NCBI RefSeq assembly: GCF_002563895.1
Contig: NZ_PDJB01000001.1
Location: 4,323,501-4,387,500 of the forward strand
Origin: Pseudomonas lurida
GTDB taxonomy: Bacteria; Pseudomonadota; Gammaproteobacteria; Pseudomonadales; Pseudomonadaceae
Length of the DNA: 64,000 nucleotides
Direction of reading: 5' to 3'
This document shows positions 9,421 through 17,854 of the stretch, in pieces (position 1 is the first letter of the stretch; every line of letters starts with the position of its first letter). The notes under the pieces are model-generated. The model was not told where the DNA came from and did not search any database. It was given only the letters and a program-made list of their open reading frames with translations. A program made the position numbers and the translations under genes.

Positions 9421-9780
9421 ATGCCATACCGGTGTCGAGAAGCGCGAAGAGCATGCGGGACGCCAAGTCATCCGGCAGATTGCAGCCAGGCGTAGCACCT
9501 ACAAGAAAAGGGGAAACGCAGCGTGTTGTTTAAAGCGATACGCAAGATCGAGAGAGCCAAAGCTCAGGTTCACGCCAAGGTTGAGCATCCATTTCGGGTG
9601 TTCAAGCGTCAGTTTGGTTAGACGAAAGTGCGCTTTCGAGACTTCGTAAAAAATACGGCTCAGATGGTAACGCTGTGCGCCCTGTCGAACCTGTGGATGG
9701 CGCCTCGACATTTGCTCTCTGGCATGGGAGAGGTGAGCTGCTAATAGGACAAATGGCTGCTGCGAGGTGCTCGCAGTAGC
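9421..9780 (+). pseudogene. IS5-family transposase C-terminal remnant
   Basis: Across two frames the + strand encodes IRQIAARRSTYKKRGNAA, then after a frameshift IRKIERAKAQVHAKVEHP and FRVFKRQFG, a TAG stop where the family has Tyr, and TKVRFRDFVKNTAQMVTLC followed by ALSNLWMAPRHLL. The KVEHPFRV-KRQFGY-KVRYRG-KN-AQL-LFAL-NLW pattern is the C-terminal signature of IS5-group transposases. Only about the last third of the gene is present; I could not identify either inverted repeat. Confidence 0.78.
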
Positions 9781-10439
9781 AAAAAATCATGAAATACGAG
9801 GCAGATTTGACTATTTTTTGAACGGCTGCCGTTTTTTGAAAGCGCTGAAGGCGCACTAGTAAAAAAAACAGCCATCTACTTCAGACCATCCTTAGGGCGG
9901 ATCATTCCTCTAACACTCGAACATCTAGCCGAAGCAAGGTAAGTACCAGCAGCACTGCCACCAACTGTACGGCGGCAATCAAGTGAGGGTCTCTTTTTTA
10001 TGGATGGGGGTTGAGGTGATTGTCTGCGCCGTACGAATTTTTTTCGACCCAAGCCTTGCGCACCTGAAACTAATATCTACACTCATTTCAGCGCACAACG
10101 CCTCATTACCTGAAGAGCTCTAGAAAGGAGGTTTGGATCGATTCCCTCATCAAATTTATCACTGAATCAGGCATTTTTTTTGCTCGCAGTCACGGCAGAA
10201 AAGAGGATTAATAAAATAATTAATAAATTAATAATTTTTATTCAGATTTATCCTGGGGTAGTTTCGCATACCGCAAGCTCTCTGGTCGTTTTTAAGCTTA
10301 TCTGAGCGCCTGCAAAACCGGAAATTACAATAGAACACTCTGTAACTTTTCGCGCATGGGGGAGGTTTCTCGCCCTTCTAAAACTTAGCTTGAATGCACG
10401 TATCTGCGCGAAATCTTGTAGTCTTGAGGAGAATTTATT
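9781..10439. other. Gene-free AT-rich stretch with promoter of the barrel gene
   Basis: No coding frame that I can support. The stretch 10200-10245 is almost pure A/T (repeated TAATAAATTAATAATTT-type sequence), the kind of tract that MvaT/H-NS-like silencers bind. The promoter for the outer-membrane protein gene at 10440 must lie in 10245-10430; no clear -35/-10 pair could be chosen. Confidence 0.4.
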
Positions 10440-11243
10440 ATGAAAAAAATCTGCATGTTGATACTTTGTAGCGTTGGAGCGGAGACCTCCTTTGCCCAAG
10501 ATTTGACCGATAAATGGTCAGGCCCCTATTTTGGGGCATTTATTAGCCAAACTGAAATGAATCTAAAAACAAATACTAAGGGGTCTCCGCGTGGGCCTTC
10601 CCCAACTAGTCCAGTTAGAGCGGCTATATCGTCTGCAATGGTAAACGCGGCGTCCTCTTCGGACACTATACGCGAACGCGATAGCGCACCGGGAATTGCA
10701 TTCGGATACCTGTGGCAAAAAAACTCATGGGTGTATGGGTTGGAAGCTGACTTTCAAGGGGGTGCGAAGCAAAGCAGCGCACAATCCAGAACCTCAGCAA
10801 TTCAAGGTTACCCTAACACACTCACTACAGAGTTGGACAGGAAGGACGAACTGCATTACTTAGCTTCACTTCGGGGCAAGTTCGGTTACGCATATGGGAA
10901 TTGGCTTGCCTATTTAACAGCAGGCCCCGCTTATGGAAAGATCTCTACGAGTAGCCATATTTCGGGCTCCTTGGTTAACGGGCTTACAGTAGCGGGAGAT
11001 AAAGCCTCAAACTCTGATCAACGGTTTGGTTGGACCGCCGGTGCTGGATTGGAATATGCAGTTTCAAACGATTTTCGGTTACGCGCAGAGTACGTGTATT
11101 ACGACCTTGGTTCGATGAATCTAGATTCCTCCTACCAAACTACGCTGAACACTACTCAAGCAGTCGTAGCATCTGCTAATACACGCACAAACACCGAATG
11201 GCGAGGGGGTTCAACTCGGATAGGCCTGAGCTATCACTTCTAG
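10440..11243 (+). CDS. Outer-membrane beta-barrel protein (Omp25/Omp31-like)
   Basis: Probable 8-stranded outer-membrane barrel. The start ATG has GAGGAG about 8 bases upstream. There is a short signal peptide (MKKICMLILCSVGAETSFAQ, cleavage after FAQ), then WSGPYFGAFISQ, a typical first strand of the OmpA-like transmembrane or Omp25/RopB group. The middle has GIAFGYLWQKNSWVYGLEAD and LASLRGKFGYAYGNWLAYLT. The end GWTAGAGLEYAVSNDFRLRA, YVYYDLG and the final aromatic Phe (RIGLSYHF) are classic barrel signals. 267 aa. Base composition is AT-richer than the T2SS genes. It stands alone between transposon remnants, which suggests transfer. Ligand or role unknown. Confidence 0.82.
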   Translation: MKKICMLILCSVGAETSFAQDLTDKWSGPYFGAFISQTEMNLKTNTKGSPRGPSPTSPVRAAISSAMVNAASSSDTIRERDSAPGIAFGYLWQKNSWVYGLEADFQGGAKQSSAQSRTSAIQGYPNTLTTELDRKDELHYLASLRGKFGYAYGNWLAYLTAGPAYGKISTSSHISGSLVNGLTVAGDKASNSDQRFGWTAGAGLEYAVSNDFRLRAEYVYYDLGSMNLDSSYQTTLNTTQAVVASANTRTNTEWRGGSTRIGLSYHF

Positions 11244-11898
11244 CGCCAGGAAGCCCTGCGAAGTCTGGGAGCTGTATAAAGTTCTTCGGAACTCATCCAG
11301 ACAGAATGAAATCCTCGATCCAGTAAAGTGTGCAGCCGCTAAAGGTAAGAGTGTCATGGTAGTGGAACGAGCTCAAGACAGCCTGACAACTGGTTGCAAA
11401 CGCTTTCATCGAAGTCCGGCGCAGCGATTGCCTAGGGATGGGTGGTCGGCTGATACCAATGATTCCGATGCACAGCATGAAGCGCAAATCTATGTCAGAC
11501 TGAACGCTGGATCACCCTGCTCGACCGCTATCTCTATGGTGGGTTTCATCTTTGTTCCGCAGGCGTTGTTCCAGCTCCAGATGCTCACCCTGCTCGGTTC
11601 ACTGCAGGGCGGCAGATGCTTGATATTTCTTTGAGCGTATCGGCCTGTAGCCTAGCCTGGCGGCTCAACTGCTGGCTGCAACGCCAGCCGTGAACGGTCC
11701 AGGCTAATGCAAGACGAGCCGTCATCCAAAATCACCAGCAACAAAGCGACAGCGGCATAGCGTACCTGCGAGGGGATCAGGTCGAAGCGAAGCATAGCCA
11801 TCCTGCGTCCCATGCGACACGGTATCGATACCGTGTCGCATGATGATGGCGAGTCCGACCGTGGTAACCATTTACGACGCACCGAATGTGGCCGGCCC
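11244..11898. other. Gene-poor stretch with unrecognised coding debris
   Basis: No complete gene. Short open stretches exist on both strands, but none has a start, a ribosome site and a recognisable protein together. A - strand frame near 11652-11820 (QVRYAAVALLLVILDDGSSC) looks protein-like but is not identified. The perfect 32-bp palindrome listed separately lies inside. The left end of the IS66-type element starts at about 11899. Confidence 0.4.
11811..11842. repeat. Perfect 32-bp palindrome
   Basis: The left arm CATGCGACACGGTATC is followed immediately by its exact reverse complement, so all 32 bases form an uninterrupted palindrome centred on ATCGAT. The flanking bases do not continue it. 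It lies about 57 bp outside the IS66 left end. It is followed by no T-run, so it is not a normal terminator. It could be an operator, a recombination site or a cruciform-forming element. Confidence 0.8.
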
Positions 11899-11998
11899 GT
11901 AAGCGGATGGCGAACACACCTACCGAATTCCAATATTTAGGGCGATGGTGTCCGCGTATTTTTAAGCGGACGCGATCACCCTTATCGCCAGGATTCCC

Positions 11999-12316
11999 AT
12001 GCGCCAACGCAGCTCTTACCCCCAAACCTTCAAAGCCCAGGTCGCCCAGCAATGCCTGCAACCTGGAGCGACGATTTCCAGCGTAGCGATCCATCACGGC
12101 ATCAACGCCAACGTGATCCGCAAGTGACTACCGATTTACCGACATCAATCTCATGCAATCTTGCCGGCTTTCGTTCGGGTAAAAGCGGTACCAAGATGAG
12201 CAACGGAAGAGATGGTGATTATCTCGCTGCCTCTGGGCGATAAATTCATCACCGTTAAACAGCCAGCCTCGGATCCGGACGGCTGCGCGTGTTTTATTCG
12301 TGGCCTGGCCCAATGA
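11999..12316 (+). pseudogene. IS66 TnpA (OrfA) pseudogene
   Basis: Starts MRQRSSYPQTFKAQVAQQC and ATISSVAIHHGINANVIRK, the helix-turn-helix N-terminus of the IS66 accessory protein, then stops at TGA 12125 where the family has Trp. The frame resumes as LPIYRHQ...AILPAFVRVKAVP, meets another TGA near 12205, and continues with VIISLPLGDKFITVKQPA and GCACFIRGLAQ to its normal end. The stop overlaps the tnpB start (ATGA). Confidence 0.78.
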
Positions 12317-12645
12317 TTCGTGTCGATGTCGTCTGGATCGCCACCGAGACCATGGACACGCGCCGGCACTGAACCGCGTTGGCCAGAGTGGTCGCAGTGT
12401 TCGGTGCAGCGAAGCCGCACTGCGCTTACCTCTTTACCAACCGCCGGGCGAACCGGATGAAAATCCTGGTGCACGACGGCTTCGGTATCTGGCTGGCGGC
12501 GCGGCGCTTGAACCAAGGTAAGTTTCATTGGCCAGGCATCCATCGTGGGACGGAGATCGAACTCGACCCTGAACAACTTCAGGCGCTGGTACTGGGATTA
12601 CCCTGGCAACAAGTCGGTGTAGGCGGCACAATTACATTGCTTTAA
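12313..12645 (+). pseudogene. IS66 TnpB (OrfB) pseudogene
   Basis: IS66 OrfB family: MIRVDVVWIATETMDTR, then a TGA near 12370 caused by small deletions relative to the family pattern, then ALARVVAVFGAAKPHCAYLF, MKILVHDGFGIWLAARRLNQ, GKFHWPG and the end LPWQQVGVGGTITLL. The overall frame to the stop at 12645 is retained. A shorter restart at GTG 12381 could still give most of the protein. Confidence 0.8.
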
Positions 12646-12694
12646 ACGCTCCTTTCAGGTGTAGCACTCGGGCTGCTTTGGTAAAATCCACGGC

Positions 12695-13860
12695 ATGACT
12701 TCCTTGCCCGATCTCGACCAAATGGCTTCCGAACAACTGCGCGCACTGGCTGCGCAGTTGATGTCCAAGATCGAGACCTAGGACAGAAAGATTCATCGTG
12801 ATGAGACGATCATCGAGCAACTCACTCACGAAATCGCCACTCTCAAACGCCACAAGTTCGCCAAGCGCAGCGAGCAGATCAGCCCGGAGCAAGGCAGCCT
12901 GCTCGATGACCTGCTCAATACCGACCTTGAAGCCATCGAGGCAGAGTTAAAAGCCCTTCATCCCGCACCTGCGCAGACAGAACCACGCCAGCAACCCAAG
13001 CGTGCGCCGTTAACGCCGCAGTTCCCGCGTACCGTCATCCATCACGAGCCAGACAACACCCGATGCACCTGCGGCTGCCAGCTTCAGCGTATCGGCGAAG
13101 ACGTCAGTAAGAAGCTGGACTAGACGCCGGGCGTGTTCACCGTCGAGCAGTACGTTCGTGGGAAATGGGACTGCCGCCAATGCGAAACGCTGATTCAGGC
13201 GCCGGTGCTGCCGCAGGTAATCGATAAGGGCATCTCAACAGCGGGCCTGCTGGCCCATGTGATGGTGGCCAAGTTCGCCGACCACCTGCCGCTGTATCGA
13301 CAGGAAAAGATCTTCGGTCGTGCCGGTCTGGCCATCCCGCGTTCGACCCAAGCACAGTGGGTGGGCCAAACTGGCGTGCAGCTTCAGCCCCTGGTCGATG
13401 CGCTGCGCGAAGTGGTGTTGGCCCAGCGCGTGATTCACGCCGATGAAACGCCGGTACAAACGCTGGCGCCAGGCGAGAAGAAAACCCACCGCGCCTATGT
13501 CTGGGCCTAAAATACGACGCCGTTTTCGAAACTCAAAGCCGTGGTCTACGACTTCAGACCCAGCCGTGCCGGCGAACATGCGCGTAACATCATGGGCACC
13601 TGGAACGGCAAGCTGGCATGTGACGACTTCGCCGGCTAAAAGGCCAGCTTCGAGTTGGGCATCACCGAAATCGGCTGTATGGCCCATGCGCGTCGCATGT
13701 TCTTCGACTTGCATATCGCCAATATAAGCTAGTTGGCGGAGCAGGCGCTTCACTCGATTGGCGGACTGTACGAAGTCGAGCGAAACGCGAAGGGAATGAA
13801 CGACAAAGATCGCTGGCGATTACGCCAGGAAACAGCGGTCCCCATCGAGCTCCTCTCGAA
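12695..13860 (+). pseudogene. IS66 TnpC transposase pseudogene with five in-frame stops
   Basis: DDE transposase of IS66. From ATG 12695 one frame can be followed for more than 1.1 kb. It contains the N-terminal helical region LKRHKFAKRSEQISPEQGSL, the zinc-finger-like CTCGCQLQRIGEDVSKKLD, the LPLYRQEKIFGRAGLAIPRS motif, VIHADETPVQTL with the first catalytic Asp, and MAHARRMFFDL. Stops occur at 12779, 13121, 13508, 13637 and 13730. All are substitutions in the same frame, with no net indel. The C-terminal quarter is missing, including the final catalytic Glu. Confidence 0.85.
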
Positions 13861-14588
13861 AATGATACGTATACTTATGCTGGAATGAGGGGGTGAAGGT
13901 GTACTTCAGAAAATCTGAGGACTTGCCCGAAGCATCCTAGAATATACAAATACTGAAAAGCCTTAAGATCATACAACCTACTGTCATTCCAGCCATAAAA
14001 GAAACAAAAAAACAAACATCGAAAAAACTATGTATGCCTGACAGACAATCATACGTCCTCCAAAAGACGACAAATAAAATCAAAACTTTTAGCGTTTATC
14101 AAAGCAAAACCACACATATAACGACATGATTCGATGCGCGCTAACCCAGCAACAGAGAAAAGAATAATAAAACTACTATTATGCGGCATTGTATCTATGC
14201 ATTCTGCAGCTAGATATGTAATACCTCCATTGAAATTCACGCAGCATTTTCTGAAGTAACAAGCTATGAACCATCGCGCCAAACGCGATGCTGAGCGTTC
14301 CTGACGCTAAAGCCATCACACCGGCCATAAGGTTAATTATATTTCCTATGAAGTAGAACCAAAATCACTTGAGAGCCTCTCTGAAATCATAAATATGGAA
14401 AAATTTAAACCCCAAAACCGGAGCCACATTCGGCAGTCAAACTAACAACTGCACAAAACCGTTCCACCCACGACCAAATTAAACTTCATTCTTATTGAAA
14501 AATTATCAATGCGTTTGAAAAAAACTTAGAGCGAACATTTGGCGGCTTGCAATGCTCCCTCGAAATTCAAATCAAGACTCAATCAAAA
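13861..14588. other. AT-rich stretch without supported genes
   Basis: Low-GC sequence between the truncated IS66 element and the EAL gene. The only longer reading frame (14049-14282, - strand, 77 codons) has a GGAGG-like site inside it but no recognisable product, and I do not call it. No RNA gene or repeat was recognised. Confidence 0.35.
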
Positions 14589-15812
14589 TCAAACAGATAG
14601 CCCAAAAGCGCTATACTCATTCACACCAACAGCATTAATTGAGATTTTGTTTTTTGATGAGGGGGGGCCTAGATGATATCCTTGCATGTAGCTACAGCCC
14701 AGCTTTCTAGCCACCATGATATCTTGCTCATGCTCAATCCCCTCAGCTATCACTTGCGCCCCCATCTCTTGGAAACACATTACTGCATTTGATATCATCT
14801 GAAATCTCATTGAGCTACAGTTCAAATTCCTTATCATACTCTTATCCAACTTTATGTAATCAAAGGCAAAACTATTTAATGCTGCCACTCGGGGCATCCC
14901 GACACCAAAATCATCAAGGGAAAATCGTACACCCAACGACTTCAGCGAATTTGCAAACTTTAGAAATGTCGCATAGTCTTCAACTATCGCGCCCTCCGTA
15001 AGCTCGATAATCAGCCTCCTAGCCACTGAGGGGTATTTTCTTAGATCTCTTAAAGCTGACTCCCACCAAAAGTCCAGATTGAAACTTAAAGCAGAAACAT
15101 TGCAAGCAATATTGACATTAGGATTACTTTTCAGCCTATCTATAACAGCATTCAATACATAACGATCTATTAATCTGATTAGGCCAGTACTCTCGAAGGC
15201 GTTTATTGCTCTTTGCGTATCAATTTTTCCTCGACAGTAGGCAAATCTTAAAAGAGCTTCGCTGCAAAGTAGATTTTTCCCTGACATGTCATATATCGGC
15301 TGCAAACTAAGACTGCACTTACCTTCCTCCAACACACTCACTAGACGCTGGCAAAAGTTCATTTCCGACTCGTATCCTGCACGCCACTCATTTGTAAACC
15401 GGGGAGGTGCCAGCCTCATCGGAAAGTTTTTTGATTTGCTTATAACCGAAGTTAAATCTCTCGCGTCGCCACTGCTGAAAACCACTTCAAGAATAGATAA
15501 CACCGGCATAATGGGTAAATACCTTCCAAAACAATTGTTCGAGGAAAAGAACAACAGCAAAGCTTCTACAACCAGCCCAACATCAGCATTACTCGAGTAA
15601 AAAGACACAGTCATTTCATCATGAGAGATCGACAACAATGAAAAACCAAATATAAAAATATGATTTTGGACCATTTCCATAATCTCGGAGCAACACTTTT
15701 CCCCATACAGCGCGCGGACATGCTTATAATTAACAAACGAAATGTGAAAGCACATAACCACATCTGCATTCGCATTCGCAGATACGGTTGAAAAACGCGA
15801 ACTCTTTTTCAT
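14589..15812 (-). CDS. EAL-domain cyclic-di-GMP phosphodiesterase with degenerate GGDEF-like N-domain
   Basis: Predicted soluble c-di-GMP phosphodiesterase. The EAL domain (about residues 160-390) has the catalytic set: SEALLRF near residue 187, NVSALSF, the Glu of LIIELTEGAI, the paired Asp of SLDDFGVG, Lys of IKLDKSMI, Glu of IAEGIE, and the final QGYHLG. The metal and base residues all look present, so activity is plausible. The first 130 residues resemble a decayed GGDEF fold (FVNYKHVRALYGEKCCSEIM, then HDEMTVSF instead of GGDEF). No membrane helix or signal is visible. The gene is much AT-richer than the chromosome core. It is divergent from the LysR pair, with 98 bases between the starts. 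Confidence 0.85.
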   Translation of the reverse strand: MKKSSRFSTVSANANADVVMCFHISFVNYKHVRALYGEKCCSEIMEMVQNHIFIFGFSLLSISHDEMTVSFYSSNADVGLVVEALLLFFSSNNCFGRYLPIMPVLSILEVVFSSGDARDLTSVISKSKNFPMRLAPPRFTNEWRAGYESEMNFCQRLVSVLEEGKCSLSLQPIYDMSGKNLLCSEALLRFAYCRGKIDTQRAINAFESTGLIRLIDRYVLNAVIDRLKSNPNVNIACNVSALSFNLDFWWESALRDLRKYPSVARRLIIELTEGAIVEDYATFLKFANSLKSLGVRFSLDDFGVGMPRVAALNSFAFDYIKLDKSMIRNLNCSSMRFQMISNAVMCFQEMGAQVIAEGIEHEQDIMVARKLGCSYMQGYHLGPPSSKNKISINAVGVNEYSAFGLSV

Positions 15813-15910
15813 TTAAAGTAGTGCTCGCTGAGGAGATGAGCTATGGTCTCAGTTCCAACTACTCAAAAAAACAAGGCCGCCAAGGAAGGTGTGTTAAGGA
15901 TTCTTTAAAG

Positions 15911-16816
15911 ATGTCTTCGATCTTTGAGCTTAGGCTTTTCGTGTGCATCGCTCGCCACGCCAGTCTCTCTGCGGCCGCACGCACCCTTGACGTAAGTCCC
16001 GCCGCCGCTAGCTTCGCTCTGAAACGCTTAGAGGAGCGACTGAGGACGCGCTTGTTTGCCCGTACCACTCGAAACCTGCGCCTAACAGACGAAGGCGCTC
16101 GCTACCTGATGTGTGTCGAATCGGCTTTAGAGGTGCTGGACGAAGGAGAGAACGCCCTCCTACAGCGGCTAGGCGAAATTTCCGGCGTAATTCAGATAGC
16201 GGCGCCCTGCGACCTTGGCAGGCATTTGTTGCTTCCTTGTTTGGACGAGGTCAAAGCGCAGTATCCTGGGTTAGTAATTCATCTACTGATCAGTGATAAA
16301 CCGAGAGACCTCTATCGAGAACCTATCGACTTATTTCTGAGGTTTGGCATTCCAAAAGAGTCAGACCTGATAGCGCTGCCGGTTTGGGACGACAACTATC
16401 GCGTCGCCTGCGCGAGCCCAGCCTATCTTGAGCGTCATGGCACGATCTCACACCCCGAAAATTTGTTAAGCCATAACTGCATAACCTATCATCTTGAAGG
16501 CAAACACTATGATTTATGGACGTTCTCTCGCGGAGACGAGCATATTGAAATCAAGGCCCGAGGTGATCACCGTTGCGATGATGGTGATATTGTGAGGCGT
16601 TGGGCACTCGAAGGATATGGAGTAGTTTTTAAATCTTGGATAGATGTCGCATCAGACATCAAAGCCGGCAGGCTACGCCACCTGCTTCCGGAGTGGAGAG
16701 GAGTGCACGCCCCTTTGTACTTGATGTGCCCACACCGGATGCAGGTCACGAAGACGGTCAAGCTGCTGCACACGCTTTTAAAAGAGAGATGCAAGAAGCT
16801 ACTCTTAGAGCAATGA
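15911..16816 (+). CDS. LysR-family transcriptional regulator, copy 1 of a tandem pair
   Basis: 301-aa LysR regulator. The N-terminal winged helix (MSSIFELRLFVCIARHASLS, then AARTLDVSPAAASFALKRLE and TRLFARTTRNLRLTDEGARY) is complete. The effector domain has the CrgA/DsdC-type pattern LISDKPRDL, VACASPAYLERHG and GYGVVFKSW. I chose ATG at 15911, which starts right at the DNA-binding helix as in copy 2; the upstream extension in the same frame overlaps the EAL gene start and is unlikely. It is divergent from the EAL gene and could regulate it. Copy 2 begins 96 bases downstream. Confidence 0.88.
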   Translation: MSSIFELRLFVCIARHASLSAAARTLDVSPAAASFALKRLEERLRTRLFARTTRNLRLTDEGARYLMCVESALEVLDEGENALLQRLGEISGVIQIAAPCDLGRHLLLPCLDEVKAQYPGLVIHLLISDKPRDLYREPIDLFLRFGIPKESDLIALPVWDDNYRVACASPAYLERHGTISHPENLLSHNCITYHLEGKHYDLWTFSRGDEHIEIKARGDHRCDDGDIVRRWALEGYGVVFKSWIDVASDIKAGRLRHLLPEWRGVHAPLYLMCPHRMQVTKTVKLLHTLLKERCKKLLLEQ

Positions 16817-16912
16817 GCGAAGCAAGCACATAATATGAGATAAGCGATTTTGCGTTTCAGCACCAGAATTGAGTTTCCGTGTGTGCGGGACGTGATACTA
16901 AGGATTTTCAGG

Positions 16913-17815
16913 ATGTCCACTATCTTTGAGCTTCAACTTTTCGTGTGTGTAGCTCGACACGCGAGTGTCTCTGCAGCTGCACGCACCCTTGACGTCAGCC
17001 CTGCCGCCGCTAGCTTCGCACTGAAGCGCTTAGAGGAACGACTGCAGACGCGCTTGTTTGCCCGTACCACGAGGAATATGCGCCTAACTGAAGAAGGGGC
17101 CCGCTATCTGGTGTCCGTCGAGTCAGCTTTAGAACTGCTGGAGGAGGGAGAGAACATCCTCCTGCAGCAGCTAGACGAAATTTCCGGCGTAATCCAGATA
17201 GCGGCGCCCTGCGACCTCAGCAGGCATTTGCTGCTTCCTTGTCTGGATGAGCTAAAAGCGCGATATCCTAAGATAAATATTCATCTACTCATCAGCGATA
17301 AACCACGAGACCTTATCCGGGAACCTGTTAATTTAGCGCTTCGATTTGGTGTTCCAAAAGAGTCGGACCTAGTCGCGTTACCGGTCTGGGAGGAAAGCTA
17401 TCGAGTCGCCTGCGCCAGTCCAGCGTACCTTAAACGTCATGGCACAATTTCAAGACCAGAAGAATTGTCAGAAAGAAATTGCATCACCTTTCAGCTTAGT
17501 GGGACACATTATGATTCGTGGACATTCTCTCGCGGTGAAGAGACTGTTGAAATCAAGGCCCAAGGTGATCACCGTTGCGATGATAGTGAGATAGTGAGAC
17601 GTTGGGCACTTGATGGGCACGGAGTAGTTTTCAGATCGTGGATTGATGTCGCTGAAGACATTAAAGCTGGAAGGTTGTGCCATCTGCTTCCTGAATGGCG
17701 AGGAACCCACGTGCCCTTATACCTGTTGATTCCAAACCAGGCGCAGATCACGAATACGGTAAAGCTGCTGCACACACTTTTGGTTGAGAAATGCAAGCTA
17801 ATCGTGGGGTCATGA
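16913..17815 (+). CDS. LysR-family transcriptional regulator, copy 2 of a tandem pair
   Basis: 300-aa paralogue of the preceding gene. The two line up without gaps through nearly their whole length, and most residues are identical, including the whole recognition helix, so they probably bind the same DNA. Differences cluster in the effector domain (KINIHLLISDKPRDLIREPV versus the copy 1 stretch) and near the C-terminus, which suggests different inducers. The start ATG lies in a sequence context like that of copy 1. The sequence after this gene (17852-17890) again resembles the spacer between copies 1 and 2. Confidence 0.88.
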   Translation: MSTIFELQLFVCVARHASVSAAARTLDVSPAAASFALKRLEERLQTRLFARTTRNMRLTEEGARYLVSVESALELLEEGENILLQQLDEISGVIQIAAPCDLSRHLLLPCLDELKARYPKINIHLLISDKPRDLIREPVNLALRFGVPKESDLVALPVWEESYRVACASPAYLKRHGTISRPEELSERNCITFQLSGTHYDSWTFSRGEETVEIKAQGDHRCDDSEIVRRWALDGHGVVFRSWIDVAEDIKAGRLCHLLPEWRGTHVPLYLLIPNQAQITNTVKLLHTLLVEKCKLIVGS

Positions 17816-17854
17816 GCAAAGAAAGGATTTATCTATAAAAAGCGATCTTGGGGT

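Larger units (their letters stand above)
11899..13860 (+). mobile_element. IS66-family element, decayed and truncated at the right end
   Basis: Contains in order tnpA-, tnpB- and tnpC-type genes of an IS66 element, each broken by stops. The left terminal sequence GTAAGCGGATGGCGAACA at 11899 matches the GTAAGCG start typical of IS66 ends. tnpC homology fades at about 13855, roughly 120 residues before the normal C-terminus, and no matching right end is seen, so the right end is deleted. Confidence 0.8.

Noticed and set aside
14049..14282. 77-codon - strand frame in the AT-rich stretch
   Set aside because: Hydrophobic, Cys-rich translation without a start site or recognisable product; AT-rich noncoding sequence can give this by chance.
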